NCBI GenBank assembly: GCA_037447655.1
Contig: JBBHKE010002847.1
Location: 1 to 10,000 of the forward strand
DNA length: 10,000 nucleotides
DNA from: Zygnema cylindricum
Lineage: Eukaryota; Streptophyta; Zygnematophyceae; Zygnematales; Zygnemataceae
Direction: 5' to 3'
Part shown: positions 1-7,143 of the stretch, piece by piece
How positions within the stretch are numbered: the stretch's first letter is position 1
How the letters are laid out: every line of letters starts with the position of its first letter
Notes under the pieces: model-generated
What the model was told of the DNA's origin: nothing
Database searches by the model: none
What the model saw: only the letters and a program-made list of their open reading frames with translations
Made by a program: the position numbers and the translations under genes

Positions 1-597
1 AAGAAAACGAAAAGTTTCGTCCATTTTGTCGAAACAATTTTCAATCTTTCTTTTCGGAGGACGGAATGTTGAGAAAAATGCAATCCCGAAGCACCGATGT
101 CACATCACGGGACAGCACATCACGTGACGTGACAGGCCGTCTACTGAACCACTTCCCGGAAAAGAACAGACGGAAAACTCTCAGGTTTGAGAAACGACCA
201 CAACCTCTCATTTTTTTTACAATGAGAGTAGAAGTCTAATGTTGTTAAATCGCTTTGTAAAGTTAAAACTTCACATACGAAACTTTATGTTTTTGAAAAG
301 AGGAGAGACTTGTCCGGATTTAATCTCCATCGGGTCTCCCTCTGACATCATATATCATAAAGGAAATGAAATCTTTACAGAAACCTAAAGCCAAACTCAC
401 TACACCAAAAACAAAACGTACAAACCCTCGACACGGTTCCCTCCCTCTTCCTCTTCCTCTTGCCACCTGAAAAAAAAAATCCTACCGGGTTTACTACGGA
501 CTTTCAGACAACAATACGACACCCTCCTCCTCAGTGAATTCTTCTCTCTTTTCAATAACCACTCATCTAACCATCTAACCTTCCAAAATCTCCCTCG
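1..597 (-). other. 3' untranslated region and downstream flank of the F-box gene
   Basis: No gene is visible. The part nearest the TGA stop is probably 3' UTR, but no clear AATAAA signal can be read on the minus strand, so the transcript end is not called. At 99-133 there is an inverted repeat (GTCACATCAC at 99-108 against GTGACGTGAC at 124-133, one mismatch). It contains the palindrome TCACGTGA (120-127), a G-box core that could serve a neighbouring promoter. Confidence 0.5.
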
Positions 598-2767
598 TCA
601 CGCTGCGTTTTCCCTCCCTTTCCCTGAGCCTTCCGGTTCTAAAGAACCCTCGGAGCTCCCCGACTTTGAACCGTCCTCGAGGTCTGGATCGAAGTCTGCG
701 AGAATACACATACCATGGATATGCCCAAAAAGACATACAAAAACATCGCAGTCGGGAACTCCTTCCTCGTCTTCCGCACAATTTAGCGACTCCATGATCC
801 CCGGAGCCACGAGATCGGCAACCGCTAAACTCCAAACCGCCATACCACAAAAAGGACAACGTCTCGCTTCCTCGAAACTCACTCGGCGAATCTCGAGTTG
901 ACGACGCATCGACGACCCGGCGAACTTCTTTACCATTCCTCGAATCACACCGACTTCCTCGTCGTGTTCTAAGTGTTCGCATGTCTCCGTAATGTACAAC
1001 GTGTCTCGTTTACATGTCTTGTCGAGCATCCTCCTCCCGGCACTCTTTGAAAAGATCTTACCTGCAATGGTGGAAGGTTCAGAGAAAGGAAAGGAATCTG
1101 ATGCCAGATACTGACAGCAGTTTACTTGACTGTTTAACATTTATTTTAAGTGTTATTTTACTGGTGATTTTACACCGTGTATTGCTATTGGTGTTGATGT
1201 TATTTTTTGCCACTTGAAACAACTTTTTTCCCAAGGATTTATGTCCGATTTTCAATAGGAGACCGACGATTGGAAGGTAAGCATCTTAACTTTCCATGTC
1301 AATTGTCAGTTTAATAGTTCGACATGGTGAAAAAAGTGTACAAGGAGGAAAAAGAGTTTTAAGACCGAAAAAAGGTACACGCTAATAGCGGTAAAAGGTG
1401 TACTTAACCGGCAATAGGATGTACAAAGAGTAATCTCTAAAGCTTTGAACATGTAAGACGTGAGACCGTATAAAGAGCTTAAGAAAAGGACTATTCTCCA
1501 CCACAACTGCACCAAAAACACTGGGAAAGAACTTGAAAATGATGGCAAAAGGCCGGTTGCAGAACTGGCTTTCCCAAAAAAAGAATAAGACAGAAAATGT
1601 TATAAAAGCTGAAAGAACAATTTCTGGAACTTTGTCTCTTAGTAACAGACAACCATCACGATAAGGCGGATACCAAGCTTTTGCATCTACAGTCAACTAT
1701 TTGAGACACAAAGGCAACCATAAAAAAATGCAGTTGAACTTGTGAAGCTGTAATTGCAAATTTATTGTTGAGCTCTAAAAACAAACTAAACAGTTTAGTT
1801 CAACTTCGTTCAGCCAGCTGTTTACAATGAAATAGACGGAAGAAATCTGTAATTTTCAGATGAACAGAAGAGAGGGGAATAACTTGCCAAAAACACAAAC
1901 GACTCAGAAGAAAAAAGTAAAGAAAACAAATGCGAGAGCATATTGACCTTTTTAAAAGAAGAAATCCAGGCAAGCAGACAATCATCTCATGTTATATATA
2001 AAAAAAAGGTCACTATCCCATCTCAGTCAAGACAGGAAAATTGACGATGCTTGACTACAGCAACCTCAAGTCATAACTGCAGTAAACTAAAAGATTCAAA
2101 GCCAATCAAAAAGACAAGGCTCATCGCTTGCCTAAACCACAATAAAAATCGTTGCGAAACAATAAAATACAAAAATCAATCAAAATACAATCCAGAATCG
2201 CTTCAGTAAAGTACTCTCTGAGAGAAAGCATTGAGTATATAGCAACCGGAAAGGTCACCCTAAAAAGTCGAACAAACAGAAAGTGGAAATCGATATAACA
2301 AAATACGGTAAAGATTTCCTAAACCAGTAGATGACATGACAGAATGAAGCAACAGTAAAATCGTACAACTTCCATTTATATGCTCTATATATATATTATA
2401 TATATTGTATGCATGTATTATATGTATGTATATACGTATATACGAATATAAATATGTATATATTTATATACATTATGCAATTCGCTCTATCTGAAGGAGG
2501 GAAGGGGGGGGGGACGGAGGAAGGGAGGGAGGGAGGCGGGGGAAGAGGGAGAGGGAGAGGGAGAGGGGAGAGGGAGAGGGAGAGGGGAGAGGGAGAGGGA
2601 GAGGGAGAGGGAGGAGGGAGAGGGAGAGGGGAGAGGGAGAGGGAGAGGGAGAGGGAGAGGGAGAGGGAGAGGGAGAGGGAGAGGGAGAGGAGAGGGAGAG
2701 GGAGAGGGAGAGGGAGAGGGAGGGAGAGGGAGAGGGAGAGGGAGAGGGAGAGGGAGAGGGAGAGGGA

Positions 2768-2821
<54 letters not shown>

Positions 2822-4409
2822 AAGGGAGCGAGAGGAAGCGAGGAGCGGAGAGAATGAGAGAGAGGGTCAGAGAGAGGGAGAGACAGAGAGCGTCAAAGAG
2901 AGAGAGAGGGGGAGAAGGAGAGGGCGAGGGAGAGGGAGAGGAAGAGGGACAAAGTGAGGGAGAGCGAGAGGGAGAGGAAGAGGGATAGAGGGGGTGAGAG
3001 GGAGGGGGAGGAGGAGTAGGGGGGAGCGAGGGGGAGGAGGAGGCGAACGAGGGATAAGGAGGGCAATGGGGAGAGGGAAGGGAGGCGAGAGCGAGGGGAA
3101 GGAAAGAGAGCATGAGCGAGGGCGCCATGCCCGGCCGGCATAGCCGGTGCATCATCGAACAATTTTTAAGTTCCTTGTTTTTCAAAATACATGCTGAAAT
3201 TCAAACAAACTTAATTTCTACGAATGGTGCCATAATGTGAACAACTATTTTTAACAACCTTTTTTGGCTTTTTCTTTTTACCGTTTACTTTCTATTTGTT
3301 GTCAACCCTTTTGGTAAAGATATGGGTAGGAGGGGGGCTGCTGCTTGCTTGGTGGAGGTGAGACTTCAAAAACTCTCGCCTTTACCTCTCCCTCCCCCAC
3401 CCCCAAGAAGTTGCTTCCCAACTAGTGTTGACACCATTACAATGTGGATAGCATTTCTCACATCTCTGCTTGCATTCTTATCCTCCTACAACTTTTAAGG
3501 AAATTCTCTAGAAGATAGTACCCATATGTCATTTTCCACACAGGTCGCATAACCACATATCCACTAGAAGGGAGGAAGAGGGTGGGGAAGAGAGAGTTAG
3601 AGATAGAGAGAGAGAGATAGAGAGAGAGAGAGACAAAGAGAGAGAGACAAAGAGAGAGAGGTTTGAACAATGACTTATCAAGTTGAGTTTCAGTTGAGTT
3701 TCAGTTGAGTTTCAGTTGAGTTTCTAAGTTTATACTCACCGAGTCTATCCACATGATGATGAATGGTCTTCACTTCAAACTGAGGACTCGTGTGCGCTCC
3801 AGGACAAAACCGCATCAGCTTACTATACGCCGCCCAGCCTCCTTCAATCACCTTCCCCTCCTTGCTACCGACAAGACCATTTCCACGCCTATTTCCATGG
3901 CTATTTAGGTTAAGGACCGAAACAGAGACCAGATTGCTTGTCATCTTTGGAGCTTTTGCAAAGCAGAACTCTCTCCAGAAACTAGCCATGGCTCCCGCCG
4001 CCATTCTTTTAGAAGTGCAAGCCACATTGGCCACTACTTGAGCATTCCAGCCTCCGAGTTGGAAGATAAGACAAAGGAGATCATCACTGAGGCTCTCAAA
4101 CTTAGAGAGATGGTCAAGTTTTGGAATCTTGTGGATAACTGTTTGTCGTTTGTGGAAGGGAAGGAGATGGATTGTGGCTTCTTTTAGGGCGGGAGAGAGA
4201 GGGAGGAGGCGGCTGACTGGTAGGAGAGTGTGAGGAGAGGGAGGAGGAGGGGTGGGAGTAGAGGAAAGGAGAGGGAGAGGGAGAGAGGGAGGAGGAGGAA
4301 GGGAGGCAAAAAGGGAGTGTGATTGAATTTCAGATGTGACAGTATGTGACGGTCTGTTGTCAGATAATTGGAGGAAGTCCTGGCTAGGAGTAGGGCCATA
4401 AGTCATCAT
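598..4409 (-). CDS. EDL: EID1-like (EDL) F-box protein, two exons joined 4409-3740 and 1061-598
   Basis: Known family role: substrate receptor of an SCF (Skp1-Cullin-F-box) E3 ubiquitin ligase. Arabidopsis EID1 acts in phytochrome A signalling and EDL3 in abscisic-acid responses; the target here is unknown. Seen: exon 1 (670 nt) ends CTC-G before GTGAGT, and exon 2 (464 nt) starts after TTGCAG, so a Gly codon (residue 224) is split and the total is 378 codons with TGA at 600-598. Residues 35-75 are Pro/Ser/Leu-rich low complexity. The F-box is at about 104-148 ([13 protein letters not shown] to FWREFC). [14 protein letters not shown] motif lies at 190-202 and [14 protein letters not shown] at 240-253. 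A CPFCG motif (Cys292, Cys295) and [12 protein letters not shown] (Cys333, His337, His339, Cys342) look like a metal site. The tail is acidic and Gly/Ser-rich. Start: ATG at 4409 or the adjacent ATG at 4406, which has A at -3; upstream in-frame sequence is only poly-Phe from a T-rich repeat. No disabling break was seen. I am sure of the family, less sure which member, and the start is probable. Confidence 0.88.
1063..2376. other. Left part of the intron, no gene seen
   Basis: AT-rich, apparently single-copy intron sequence. Open frames on both strands (for example 1306-1548, 1382-1696 and 1800-1985) are rich in Phe/Leu/Ser, match no family I know, and lie in the intron of a better supported gene. 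No terminal inverted repeat pair was found here. Confidence 0.5.
2377..2475. repeat. AT-rich TATA/TATG simple-sequence tract in the intron
   Basis: About 100 bp made almost only of TA, TATG and TATAC steps, with several short self-complementary runs. It lies directly against the purine tract that starts at about 2494, so two unlike low-complexity tracts adjoin. It could form cruciforms or be a length-variable marker. Confidence 0.75.
2494..3122 (+). repeat. Long polypurine (GA)n and (GGGAGA)n microsatellite, about 630 bp
   Basis: On the plus strand this stretch is almost all purine. It begins with G-rich blocks (2494-2540), continues as GGGAGA/GAGAGG hexamer repeats (about 2545-2772), then a pure GA run (about 2772-2816), then degenerate GA with occasional C and T. 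It lies in the intron, so the F-box pre-mRNA would carry the C/U strand. Mirror-symmetric purine tracts of this kind can form triplex (H-) DNA, and the CU-rich RNA could bind polypyrimidine-tract proteins; both are inference. Long frames through it (2409-2957 plus, 2487-3185 minus) encode only Arg/Glu or Ser/Leu/Pro low complexity and are not genes. Confidence 0.95.
3123..3569. other. Intron segment between the two CT tracts, no gene seen
   Basis: Mixed-composition intron sequence. It includes a short G-rich patch (3325-3360) and a C-rich patch (3380-3407), but no exon-like frame, RNA gene or repeat pair was recognised. Confidence 0.5.
3570..3661 (+). repeat. Second (GA)n microsatellite in the intron
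   Basis: Purine-rich plus strand with GAGAGA runs broken by GATA and GACAAA, ending at about 3661. Like the larger tract it is CU-rich in the F-box transcript, and it lies within about 170 nt of the splice donor. Confidence 0.9.
3681..3724 (+). repeat. Four perfect tandem copies of an 11-bp unit
   Basis: AGTTGAGTTTC is repeated exactly four times (3681-3691, 3692-3702, 3703-3713, 3714-3724). In the F-box transcript it reads GAAACTCAACT x4 and begins 15 nt inside the intron from the GTGAGT donor. Exact copies suggest a recent expansion. Confidence 0.95.
4189..4312 (+). repeat. Purine-rich low-complexity tract inside coding exon 1
   Basis: GAGGGA/GGAGGA-rich plus strand, so the sense strand is CT-rich and encodes the Pro/Ser/Leu stretch at about residues 33-73, before the F-box. 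It resembles the intron microsatellites in composition and strand. The reading frame stays open through it. It probably forms a disordered N-terminal segment that varies in length among relatives. Confidence 0.85.
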
Positions 4410-4415
4410 GGAAAC

Positions 4416-4473
4416 GACAAAAAAAAGACAAAAAAAAAAGACAAAAAAAAAAGACGAAAAAAAAAAGACGAAA
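4416..4473 (+). repeat. GAC(A)n tandem repeat in the 5' leader of the F-box gene
   Basis: GAC or GACG followed by 7 to 10 A is repeated, with GAC at 4416, 4427, 4440, 4453 and 4467 (spacings 11, 13, 13 and 14). In the mRNA this is a U-rich leader ending about 7 nt before the ATG at 4409. Translating through it would give a run of Phe and Val, which supports placing the start after it. Confidence 0.9.
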
Positions 4474-4509
4474 GGGACTGAGAAGAGAAAGGAAGTAGAG
4501 GCTTCCTTA

Positions 4510-4557
4510 TTTAGCTGAGTGTTTTTGTCGTCTTGTAGAAGAGAAAACACAGCGACA
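4510..4557 (-). other. Possible upstream ORF of 15 codons in the F-box leader
   Basis: On the minus strand an ATG at 4557-4555 opens a 15-codon frame (MSLCFLFYKTTKTLS) ending in TAA at 4512-4510, about 100 nt before the main ATG and in another frame. If transcription starts further upstream it could reduce translation of the F-box protein. The transcription start is not known, so this is a candidate only. Confidence 0.35.
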
Positions 4558-4560
4558 TCT

Positions 4561-4770
4561 AGGGTTAGGGTTAAGCTACAGTAATTGTTGCTTTGTGATC
4601 ACTTTTCCTTTCTTGTTAGGGTTTGGGAATCTCCTCTATGGAGAAAGGAGAAACTTTGAGGGTTAGCAAGTGTTGATTTTTTTTTTCTGTTTTTGGTTTT
4701 AATTCTTTGTTAGGGTTTGAGAATCTCCTTTGCAGTAATAATGTGAGTGGAATAATGGTTAGGGTTAGCA
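4561..4770 (-). promoter_or_regulatory. Cluster of telo-box-like sites upstream of the F-box gene
   Basis: On the minus strand AAACCCTAA lies at 4624-4616 and 4718-4710, both followed by CA. Related CTAACCCTAA or CTAACCCTAACC stretches lie at about 4574-4560 and 4769-4757. Telo-boxes (AAACCCTA) are known in plant promoters and 5' leaders, often of genes active in dividing cells, and are read by Myb-type telobox factors. Their placement 150-360 bp before the ATG fits the promoter or leader of the F-box gene; the exact start site is not visible. Confidence 0.6.
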
Positions 4771-4780
4771 AATTTCTTGC
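4611..4780. repeat. Imperfect local duplication carrying the telo-boxes
   Basis: TTGTTAGGGTTTGGGAATCT (4614 on) recurs as TTGTTAGGGTTTGAGAATCT (4708 on), and both copies are followed further down by GGGTTAGCAA. The unit is about 94 bp and diverged in the middle. This duplication accounts for the paired telo-boxes. Confidence 0.6.
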
Positions 4781-5048
4781 TTCTATTCTGTGGTGTTTTC
4801 TTTTCTTTTGTAGTGTTTTCTACTTTTCTTTTTGTTCAAGTGTTGATTTTGTTTTGTTGTGGTTTCTTTCTTGTAAAGTTTTGAGATTTTCTGTACGGAA
4901 TTGATGGTACTGCAATGTACTTTGCTGACGTAGCAGAAGCATAAGCAGACGGCAGAGAGATTTGGAGAGGTAAAAATATCTTTTGTAAATCACTAAATCC
5001 ACATTTCAGGACCCAATTATTCCACCGGAATCTTGATCAAGACCAATT
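4781..5048. other. Upstream region, nothing specific seen
   Basis: T-rich sequence to about 4890, then mixed. A 65-codon plus-strand frame (4707-4904) is Phe/Ser/Cys/Leu-rich from the T-rich composition and is not taken as a gene. Any further leader or promoter parts of the F-box gene here cannot be placed from sequence alone. Confidence 0.4.
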
Positions 5049-5281
5049 GGTTTAACGTGCGGTTCTATAAAACGTTTCAAATGCGCACTTTATTTCTCTT
5101 AGTACAATATTTAGTGCGATTACAAAGGTCTAGTGCGAGTAAAATGAACGGTTGGATTGAGAAATGTGACGATCGGTTTAACGTGCAGTTTCACAAAACG
5201 TCTCAAATGCGCACTTTATTTCTATTAGTGCAACGTTTAGTGCGAGTAAAATGAACGGTTGGATTGAGAAATGTGACGATC
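5049..5281 (+). repeat. Tandem duplication, copies of 126 and 107 bp
   Basis: Copy 1 (5049-5174) and copy 2 (5175-5281) both begin GGTTTAACGTGC and end GAAATGTGACGATC, sharing ATGCGCACTTTATTTCT and GAGTAAAATGAACGGTTGG. Copy 1 has 19 extra bases around 5118-5136, flanked by TAGTGCGA on both sides, which looks like a small internal duplication in copy 1 or deletion in copy 2. A third GGTTT begins at 5282 and breaks off. A 73-codon plus frame (5033-5254) only reads through the repeat. Confidence 0.9.
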
Positions 5282-5560
5282 GGTTTTCATGGAACGGAAT
5301 CGCACGTGCCGAGAGCTGATTTTAGCGCATGCGCTTTATAACAATCGATGACCTTTCGCGGTTGTGAACTGTGGCTGTCAGGTTTGTCGGTTGTCATCTA
5401 GTGTAGGCTCCTTCTTGTCGTGAGTAGTCATCTAGTGTAGGTAGTTCTGTAGATACGTGATTTATAGTTCGAGAGTGCCTCTTGTAGTCTTTAATATGTT
5501 TTTCTGCCTCATTAAAATTTCCATTCGCGAGATTTGGAAATAAGTTGATCTCTCTATCAT
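5282..5560. promoter_or_regulatory. G-box, 12-bp palindrome and 15-bp repeat, possible distal promoter
   Basis: Seen: a CACGTG core at 5303-5308, the perfect palindrome AGCGCATGCGCT at 5324-5335, and a minus-strand TTATAAAG at about 5340-5333 resembling a TATA box. GTCATCTAGTGTAGG occurs twice (about 5394-5408 and 5428-5442). These could be distal control sites for the F-box gene, but it lies about 900 bp from the start codon and no transcript is known. Confidence 0.3.
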
Positions 5561-6596
5561 AAAACAAAAGTACGATAAAAAAGTACGTACTCAGTACGAC
5601 CTACTGAATTTATGTATGTATAGTCCGTCCTTACGTACTGCTCGTGTACGAGAAAACCCTAGCCAACGTGGCATTACGATATGTCACGTAATTTCCAAAT
5701 TTTTGGGACGGTCAGCGCTTCTCAAAAATTGAAAAAAATGCTAAATTTTCCGATGAATTCCTGGCCGACCGATGAATAGTAATGACCAGAATTCAGCCGG
5801 TAGATTCTATCCGGCCGAAATTGGTTAACTGACCAAACTAAAGTATGTACTATATTAATGTACATACTGTACAATGTGAAAAAAACTCCGTACGGAATGT
5901 ACTTTATGTTCTATGCTTTTTATAACTACGGTTCTGTCATTCTGACGACAGAAAGGAGATTGATTTTCTTGTACGGCGTGGACTGCTCGTCCCGACAGTT
6001 CTGCCAAAATCCTGACACGTGTTCGTATCTGTACAAATAATTGACGACTTCTCTGCAAAAAAGTCAAAACCGTTTAATTGAAGGGTAATCGTACATGTTT
6101 CAATTCAATTCCAGTTGACTTAGCTGTCATCCGTACGCAAATAAAGTGAGCTGCTATATTTAAATGTCCCGTCAAGTTCCTTTAATTACGTCATCAACAG
6201 TGGATAGGGAATAAGCCGGAAAAGATTACGTCATCCTTTGTGGCATGTCAGAAGTACAACTAGATAATGTCGTCGTCTAAACAAAACGTACAGAATTGAC
6301 CGACAAAAATCTAGCTCCGAAATGCGCCACGTCAGAAATAAAATAGTGTCACGTGGTAAAGAGCAGAATGTCGGTTGCATGGTACTACGTGCTGAATTCA
6401 CAGGCTAAATATCTGAAGATATTTACACGCGTCACGCATCCATCAGCTTTGCCGATAATACCAAGTATCACATATTCTGAGGTAGAGCTTTCTAGTGGCT
6501 GCTCGTTCGAAAACGCCATTTTTAATTGATTGGCCGTTAGAAAACGTTAACCCTCATGAGCTGTCTGACACCATAGAGGAAAGTGATTTGAAACAT
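5561..6596. other. Intergenic stretch rich in GTAC, no gene seen
   Basis: No convincing frame; the overlapping 60-70 codon frames near 5855-6067 on both strands lack recognisable features. GTAC tetramers are dense. Hairpins lie at 5842-5868 (AGTATGTAC/GTACATACT, perfect 9-bp arms, 9-nt loop) and about 5791-5819 (TTCAGCCGG/CCGGCCGAA, one mismatch). The string TTACGTCATC occurs twice (about 6186 and 6227), a bZIP-like ACGTCA core. An AAACCCTA motif lies at about 5654. Confidence 0.5.
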
Positions 6597-7141
6597 GTAC
6601 ACCGCGAATCGTTATTAGTGTCAAAGTTTAAATAGTGTTGAAGAAAATTTACCGTAATTGATGCTAATTAAGAATTAAAAAAAAAAAAAAAAAAAGGTGT
6701 ATTCTAATTTCGGCATTATGCTAATTTGGGAGTAGCAAAAATGGAATATTCGCCGAACGATTATAAACAGTAATATATGTATCTGTACAAAATATTAGAA
6801 ATCGTACGCCGTCGTGAAATTTAAATATCCGTACATGTCCAGACTAGTTTACGTGTCAGACTAATCCCGTTTTTTGAGCGCACGTTCCTATGCGTGCGCG
6901 TATAATTAAATTCATTTTCTGTAAAATTTTCACTATAAAAGGTACAGTTATGTACGGTCTGATATCGACCGTACACCACACTATTTAATATTAATGTACT
7001 TTCATTCTTTACGCTATTTTGTATGGTACCTTAACTAACGTCAAGGAAAAATTATAATCATGTATCCTATTTGAGGAAAAAAATCAAAATTTTAAGAACC
7101 CAAATTAGTGACTTTGACACTAATAACGATGCGCGGTGTAC
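6597..7141. mobile_element. MITE-like element with 31-bp terminal inverted repeats
   Basis: The left end (6597-6627) begins GTACACCGCGAATCGTTATT and the right end (7111-7141) is its reverse complement with one mismatch, spanning 545 bp. An inner pair, CTAATTTGGG (6721-6730) and CCCAAATTAG (7099-7108), adds to the symmetry. If the ends are CACCGCG...CGCGGTG, both sides are flanked by TA, as in Tc1/mariner-type MITEs; a longer duplication is not visible. Inside are a run of about 18 A (6677-6694), hairpins at 6878-6899 and 6952-6974, and no transposase frame. Superfamily assignment is inference. Confidence 0.75.
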
Positions 7142-7143
7142 TA

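Larger units (their letters stand above)
1062..3739 (-). other. Phase-1 intron of the EDL F-box gene (2,678 bp)
   Basis: The donor on the minus strand is CTCG|GTGAGTATA at 3740/3739. The acceptor is CCACCATTGCAG|GTAAG at 1062/1061, preceded by a pyrimidine-rich stretch (complement of about 1068-1098). Splicing restores the frame, and the joined protein runs through the family's conserved core without an obvious gap, so no extra exon is needed. The intron holds a long CT tract, an AT-rich tract, a second CT tract and an 11-bp tandem repeat near the donor. The GTAAG just inside exon 2 resembles a donor, so a slightly shifted junction is a minor alternative. Confidence 0.85.

Noticed and set aside
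575-982. 135-codon minus-strand frame
   Set aside because: It overlaps exon 2 in another frame, is Arg/Ser/Gly-rich and lacks family features; a shadow of the F-box exon.
1374-1402. Similarity of GGTACACGCTAATAGCG to the TIR tip of the right-hand elements
   Set aside because: The match is short and without a partner arm; could be chance.
2409-3185. Long open frames on both strands through the purine tract
   Set aside because: They encode only Arg/Glu/Gly or Ser/Leu/Pro repeats from the microsatellite and lie in the intron of a well supported gene.
3790-4041. 83-codon plus-strand frame
   Set aside because: Antisense shadow of exon 1 within the F-box region.
4410-4550. Extension of the F-box protein upstream to 4550
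   Set aside because: The frame there starts with GTG rather than ATG and translates the U-rich tandem repeat into poly-Phe; the first in-frame ATG is at 4409.
4561-4575. AGGGTTAGGGTTA as an interstitial telomere
   Set aside because: Only two units, and the neighbouring motifs are single AAACCCTAA boxes in a promoter-like place; better read as telo-boxes.
5855-6067. Overlapping 60-70 codon frames on both strands
   Set aside because: Short, overlapping in opposite directions, no motif, in transposon-rich DNA.
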